In this document: in pieces, positions 60,328 through 64,000 of the stretch
How the letters are laid out: each line of letters starts with the position of its first letter
Position numbering within the stretch: the first letter of the stretch is position 1
Source of the DNA: Janthinobacterium sp. PC23-8
GTDB lineage: Bacteria; Pseudomonadota; Gammaproteobacteria; Burkholderiales; Burkholderiaceae_D
NCBI RefSeq assembly: GCF_002250505.1
Contig: NZ_NJGY01000004.1
Location: 111,426 to 175,425 of the forward strand
Reading direction: 5' to 3'
DNA length: 64,000 nucleotides
Program-made: the position numbers and the translations under genes
The notes under the pieces: model-generated
Database searches by the model: none
The model's input: the letters and a program-made list of their open reading frames with translations, nothing else
What the model was told of the DNA's origin: nothing

Positions 60328-61347
60328 TTGAACGACACCCATCACGCCGCCCCTCCCTCCACCCTGCTTGACGTGGCGCGCCAGGCCGGCGTGTCACCCA
60401 GTACCGTCTCGCGCATCCTGAACGGCACGGCCAGGGTCTCGGACGACAAGCGCGACGCGGTGCTGGCGGCGATCGCCCACATGAAGTTCGCGCCCAACCA
60501 GATGGCGCAGGGCCTCAAAAAAGGCCGCTCGATGACGATCGGCATCGTGGTGCAGGATATTTCCAGCCCGTTTTTCGACGAGAGCCTGCGCGGCGTCGAC
60601 GATGGTTTGAAGGACACCGGCTACGCCTCGGTGATCGTCAGCGGCCACTGGAACGCCCGGGAAGAGGAAGACCGCATCCGCTTGCTGCTGGCCAGGAAAG
60701 TCGACGGCATCATTTTGCTGTCGGGCCGCATCTCGGACCAGAGCGTGCTCGATTTTGCCCAGCAGCGCCCGATCGTCTCGACCGGCCGCCAGATCGCCAG
60801 GCACAACGCGATCGGTTTCAAGCTCGACAATGAATACGGCGCTTATCTTGCGGTGCGCCACCTGATCGAACTGGGCCACCGCCGCATCGCCTTTATTTCT
60901 GGCCCGTCCAACAACAGCGACGCGGCCGAGCGCCTGACCGGCTATGAAAAAGCGCTGCGCGAAGCCGATATCGCGCTCGACCCGAAGCTGATGGCCGAAG
61001 GCGACTTCCACGAAGCGAGCGGCATGCTGGCCATGAACCATTTGTTCGACACGCAACAGCAGTTCACGGCCGTGTTCGCCGCCAACGACCTGTCCGCCTA
61101 TGGCGTGCGCCTGTGCCTGTACCGCAAGGGCATCCGCGTGCCCGACGATATCTCGCTGGTGGGCTTCGATGACCTGCCCGGCTCGTCCTACACCACGCCG
61201 CCTTTGACCACCATCCGCCAGCCGCTGTACGATATCGGCCGCATCGCCACCGAGGCGTTGCTGGCCCTGATCAACGGCGACGCCGTACAGGCAGCCATCC
61301 CGCCACTGGAACTGGTCGTGCGCGAAACCACGCGCAGGGTGCGCTGA
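60328..61347 (+). CDS. LacI-family transcriptional regulator
   Basis: 339 aa. The helix-turn-helix is TLLDVARQAGVSPSTVSRIL (residues about 12-31) with hinge DAVLAAIAHMKFAPNQMAQGL, then a periplasmic-binding-protein-like effector domain (IGIVVQDISSPFFDESLRGV, GHRRIAFISG, DISLVGFDDLPGSSYTTPPLT in pieces). The start is TTG 60328-60330 with AGGA upstream; no ATG is available before the HTH. It probably represses the divergent sugar operon and itself until the imported sugar binds. Confidence 0.93.
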   Translation: MNDTHHAAPPSTLLDVARQAGVSPSTVSRILNGTARVSDDKRDAVLAAIAHMKFAPNQMAQGLKKGRSMTIGIVVQDISSPFFDESLRGVDDGLKDTGYASVIVSGHWNAREEEDRIRLLLARKVDGIILLSGRISDQSVLDFAQQRPIVSTGRQIARHNAIGFKLDNEYGAYLAVRHLIELGHRRIAFISGPSNNSDAAERLTGYEKALREADIALDPKLMAEGDFHEASGMLAMNHLFDTQQQFTAVFAANDLSAYGVRLCLYRKGIRVPDDISLVGFDDLPGSSYTTPPLTTIRQPLYDIGRIATEALLALINGDAVQAAIPPLELVVRETTRRVR

Positions 61348-61492
61348 TCCATGCACTGACACCCCTTTACGGTGTGGCCGGCAGCAGCAAAGGCGCATCC
61401 GCTTTACAATAGTGGCTCGTTCAGCAAGAATAACTGGCTCGACTGTCCGGCTCCGGCCGGATAACCCGAACAACCACCATAAAGGACATCAC

Positions 61493-62071
61493 ATGGAACA
61501 TACCCTGCCACCACTGCCGTACGCAATGGACGCCCTGGCGCCGCACATCTCGCAAGAAACGCTGGAATACCACTATGCCAAGCACCACCAGGCGTATGTC
61601 ACCAACTTGAACAACCTGATCAAGGGTACCGAGTTCGAGAACCTGTCGCTGGAAGAGATCATCAAGAAATCGTCGGGCGGCATCTTCAACAATGCAGCGC
61701 AAGTATGGAACCACACCTTCTACTGGAACGGCATGAAGCCGGCCGGCGGCGGCGCACCTACTGGTGCCGTGGCTGACGCGATCAACGCCAAATGGTCGTC
61801 GTTCGACAAGTTCAAGGAAGAATTCACCAAGTCGTGCGTCGGCAACTTCGGTTCCGGCTGGACCTGGCTGGTGCAAAAAGCCGACGGCTCGGTCGACATC
61901 GTCAACACCTCGAACGCCGGCTGCCCGCTGACTACCGGCGACAAGCCGCTGCTCACTTGCGACGTCTGGGAACATGCCTACTATATCGACTACCGCAACC
62001 TGCGCGCCAAGTACGTGGAAACGTTCTGGGGCCTGGTGAACTGGGAATTCGTTGCCGGGAACTTCGCGTAA
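61493..62071 (+). CDS. sodB: Superoxide dismutase [Fe]
   Basis: 192 aa from ATG 61493 with AAGGA upstream; a longer frame from 61412 is not needed. Metal ligands lie in LEYHYAKHHQAYV (His), AAQVWNHTFYW (His) and DVWEHAYYIDYRN (Asp, His). Gln in FNNAAQVWNH marks the Fe-type active site. No signal peptide, so cytoplasmic. Confidence 0.96.
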   Translation: MEHTLPPLPYAMDALAPHISQETLEYHYAKHHQAYVTNLNNLIKGTEFENLSLEEIIKKSSGGIFNNAAQVWNHTFYWNGMKPAGGGAPTGAVADAINAKWSSFDKFKEEFTKSCVGNFGSGWTWLVQKADGSVDIVNTSNAGCPLTTGDKPLLTCDVWEHAYYIDYRNLRAKYVETFWGLVNWEFVAGNFA

Positions 62072-62102
62072 GCGCAGTTTGCTGACAACGTAAAACGCCC
62101 GA

Positions 62103-62138
62103 GGCAGCCAAAAGCTCTGTTTGTCGCTTTTGGCTGCC
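62103..62138 (+). terminator. Hairpin downstream of sodB
   Basis: Perfect 13-bp stem GGCAGCCAAAAGC / GCTTTTGGCTGCC with a 10-nt loop, 31 bp past the sodB stop. There is no T-run after it, so it may act as a 3'-stabilising hairpin before the terminator at 62143. Confidence 0.65.
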
Positions 62139-62142
62139 CCTG

Positions 62143-62184
62143 AAAAAAGAAGTCACTGCCCCCGGCACTGGCTTCTTTTTTTAT
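62143..62184 (+). terminator. Intrinsic terminator downstream of sodB
   Basis: AAAAAAGAAG (62143-62152) pairs with CTTCTTTTTT (62172-62181), with partial pairing of the inner GC-rich arms, and a T-rich tail follows. The remaining 62185-62374 shows no gene. Confidence 0.75.
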
Positions 62185-62374
62185 TTCGTCGTGAAAGATT
62201 AAAAGACTAAAAGCGGCGGGCCGGAGACGCGGCCCGGGGAGCCTGGGCTGGAGACTTGGGTGATGACATAGTTCGCTGGCGTGCTGATGATGCAGGAAAA
62301 CTCCTGGTCCATTATTGTGGATCAGGAACCTTGGCCTCATCTTTCCAGCAATTAGCGCGCTCTAAAAATCACAT

Positions 62375-64000
62375 TTATTGCACATAGACAATTGGCGCAA
62401 AAGAACTGCCGAGTGGGAAGCTTGGCACCGTCGTTGTAGACAGCAACGCCCCCGTACTGATGTTGAACTTATAGAGACGGCCGTCAATCATCGTCCGCAG
62501 TACGCCTGATGCATCGATATCAATATCGCCGAGGGTCGGGGCGATCTGCATCACGAAGGCAACCGAATTAACGCCGGTATTGGGATCGATGCGCAAAATT
62601 GCCCATCCGCCACCTGAAATGATGCCGATCCCATAGAGCTGCCCGTCCGGCCCAAAGTCAATTGCCTGCACATAGTTTGACGCACCCGACATATAGACGT
62701 ATGACTGGGAAGCGCCGCTGCTGGTCAGCTTATGCAGACGATGCGCTGGGCTAGCACCCGCTGACGGCGTAAACTGGCTTAACGACATCCCGAGCAATTG
62801 ACCTTGGGCGGACACCGCGAGGGCTCTCAATTGCTCGGCAGTGTTGCCACGAGCTGAACACACGCCCGACACCGGGTTCACCTCAAAGATTTGCGAAGAA
62901 GAAATTCCAATGACGACTCCATCGGGGCGGCTGTCGATGGCCATTAAGAATTGGCCGCAGCTGAAGTCAACCTTCTTGTTCATGGTTGGTTCATCAAAAG
63001 TCCAGAAATTCAATCCAGTCTGAACCACCAAACCGCTACCAGCGGGTGTTGGTCCGACCCCGTCTGCCACTGTAATCGTCACCCTTGAGGCTGTGCTGGA
63101 AGCACGCCCATCGTTCACGATCAGTGAAAGTACATAGGTACCGGAATCTCTGGCGGTGAAGGACGGCCGCACTGTGTTAGCTCCCGTGAGGGTGGGGGCA
63201 AAGAAACCGGCGTACGACTGAAAGCCCCATACATATGTCAAAGCATCGCCGTTGGCGTCAGTGCTGCTAGTGCCGTCCAAGCGAACTACATCACCCAGAT
63301 AGGCCGACTGAGCGGGTCCGGCGTTGGCAACAGGCGCAGCATTAGCTGCAGTGGCAGTGATAGAGACGTTAGCCGTCTGGCTGCTGACTTTGCCGTCGTT
63401 GACGACCAGGCTGGCCACGTAGGTGCCGATAACGTCAGCTGCGAATGTCGGCTTCGCCGATGATGGGCTGCTCAGGCTTGCTGCGCTACCAGCAGGCTTG
63501 CCGGTCAGCGTCCAGGCATATGTCAGCGTGTCGCCGTTGGCATCGGAACTGGCGCTGCCGTCCAGCGTCACAATTGTACCGGTGACGGTGTTCTGAGCCG
63601 CTCCGGCGTTGGCAACAGGCGCAGCATTAGCGGCAGTGGCAGTGATAGAGACGGTAGCCGTCTGGCTGCTGACTTTGCCGTCGTTGACGACCAGGCTGGC
63701 CACGTAGGTGCCGGTTACGTCAGCTGCGAAAGTCGGCTTCGCCGATGATGGGCTGCTCAGGCTTGCTACGCTACCAGCAGGCTTGCCGGTCAGCGTCCAG
63801 GCATATGTCAGCGTGTCGCCGTTGGCATCGGAACTGGCGCTGCCGTCCAGCGTCACAATTGTACCGGTGACGGTGTTCTGAGCCGCTCCGGCGTTGGCAA
63901 CAGGCGCAGCATTAGCGGCAGTGGCAGTGATAGAGACGGTAGCCGTCTGGCTGCTGACTTTGCCGTCGTTGACGACCAGGCTGGCCACGTAGGTGCCGGT
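62375..64000 (-). CDS. PKD-repeat surface/exported protein, C-terminal part (5' end beyond window)
   Basis: At least 541 codons; the frame is open at the right edge, so the N-terminus is missing. It has tandem K319L/PKD-type beta-sandwich repeats (NAAPVANAG, VTLDGSASSDANGDTLTYAW, GTYVASLVVNDG), two near-identical 95-aa copies plus the start of a third and one diverged copy, and then a C-terminal region of about 220 aa with weak beta-propeller-like repeats (IDSRPDGVVIGIS, IDFGPDGQLYGIG, GDIDIDASGVLRTM) and no membrane anchor. It is probably an extracellular adhesion or matrix protein; the function is not assignable. Confidence 0.85.
   Translation of the reverse strand, partial: TGTYVASLVVNDGKVSSQTATVSITATAANAAPVANAGAAQNTVTGTIVTLDGSASSDANGDTLTYAWTLTGKPAGSVASLSSPSSAKPTFAADVTGTYVASLVVNDGKVSSQTATVSITATAANAAPVANAGAAQNTVTGTIVTLDGSASSDANGDTLTYAWTLTGKPAGSAASLSSPSSAKPTFAADVIGTYVASLVVNDGKVSSQTANVSITATAANAAPVANAGPAQSAYLGDVVRLDGTSSTDANGDALTYVWGFQSYAGFFAPTLTGANTVRPSFTARDSGTYVLSLIVNDGRASSTASRVTITVADGVGPTPAGSGLVVQTGLNFWTFDEPTMNKKVDFSCGQFLMAIDSRPDGVVIGISSSQIFEVNPVSGVCSARGNTAEQLRALAVSAQGQLLGMSLSQFTPSAGASPAHRLHKLTSSGASQSYVYMSGASNYVQAIDFGPDGQLYGIGIISGGGWAILRIDPNTGVNSVAFVMQIAPTLGDIDIDASGVLRTMIDGRLYKFNISTGALLSTTTVPSFPLGSSFAPIVYVQ
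63134..64000. repeat. 285-bp tandem DNA repeats encoding PKD domains
   Basis: Corresponding positions of the near-identical copies fall at 63418, 63703 and 63988, exactly 285 bp apart (95 codons). The two right-hand copies differ at only a few bases; the leftmost copy (from about 63134) has drifted. The array runs off the window edge. Confidence 0.9.

Overview
This GC-rich, gene-dense window looks like chromosome of a betaproteobacterium of the order Burkholderiales, most likely family Oxalobacteraceae (Janthinobacterium/Duganella/Massilia group). That placement is an inference from the housekeeping order exbB-exbD-lpxK-(Trm112-like)-kdsB / adk / hppA, the neighbouring xseA and sodB, a PEP-CTERM protein and overall codon style. 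I see no rRNA, tRNA, IS element, integrase or CRISPR array.

Region 1 (1-28.8 kb) is a large acyl-CoA catabolic island. A 15-gene minus-strand run (22316 down to 5656, gaps of at most 59 bp and several overlaps) encodes a split biotin-dependent acyl-CoA carboxylase, an HMG-CoA-lyase-like enzyme, acetoacetyl-CoA synthetase, a thiolase, hydratases, a hydroxyacyl-CoA dehydrogenase, a CoA-transferase-family protein, an amidohydrolase-fold protein, a two-gene acyl-CoA dehydrogenase and an acyl-CoA ligase. A second minus-strand run (5374 to the left edge) encodes a DUF1302/DUF1329 envelope pair, a second acyl-CoA ligase and a hydratase. A third (28056 to 23800) encodes a nitronate-monooxygenase-family flavoprotein, an acyl-CoA dehydrogenase, a dienoyl-CoA-isomerase-like enzyme and a thiolase. 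Divergent single genes encode an acyl-CoA dehydrogenase (22569) and an NTF2-fold protein (28374). All five transcription starts carry one palindrome related to ACCGACNNGTCGGT, so the island looks like one regulon of a TetR-type repressor encoded elsewhere. The enzyme set suggests breakdown of a methyl-branched, isoprenoid-like or alicyclic acid, ending in acetoacetate and acetyl-CoA; the substrate cannot be read from sequence.

Region 2 (28.8-42.8 kb) holds envelope and signalling genes: a PEP-CTERM protein with a TLD-like domain followed by an MBOAT/SGNH O-acylation pair, a periplasmic-propeller hybrid histidine kinase with a response regulator, a patatin-like lipase, an HSD10-type dehydrogenase, an SMR-like transporter coupled to a polytopic membrane protein, and three small exported proteins.

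Region 3 (42.9-51.8 kb) is housekeeping: H+-pyrophosphatase, adk, and an exbB-exbD-lpxK-Trm112-kdsB operon. It is followed by a striking 1.3-kb noncoding block (49107-50406) with seven rigidly phased repeat units, each starting with a DnaA-box-like 9-mer, then xseA.

Region 4 (51.8-61.4 kb) is a sugar-uptake locus: TonB-dependent receptor, ABC ATPase, GH1 beta-glucosidase, two permeases and a binding protein, divergent from a LacI-family regulator with three matching operators between them. sodB follows. The right edge (62375-64000) is the C-terminal part of a large PKD-repeat protein with 285-bp tandem DNA repeats that continues past the window.
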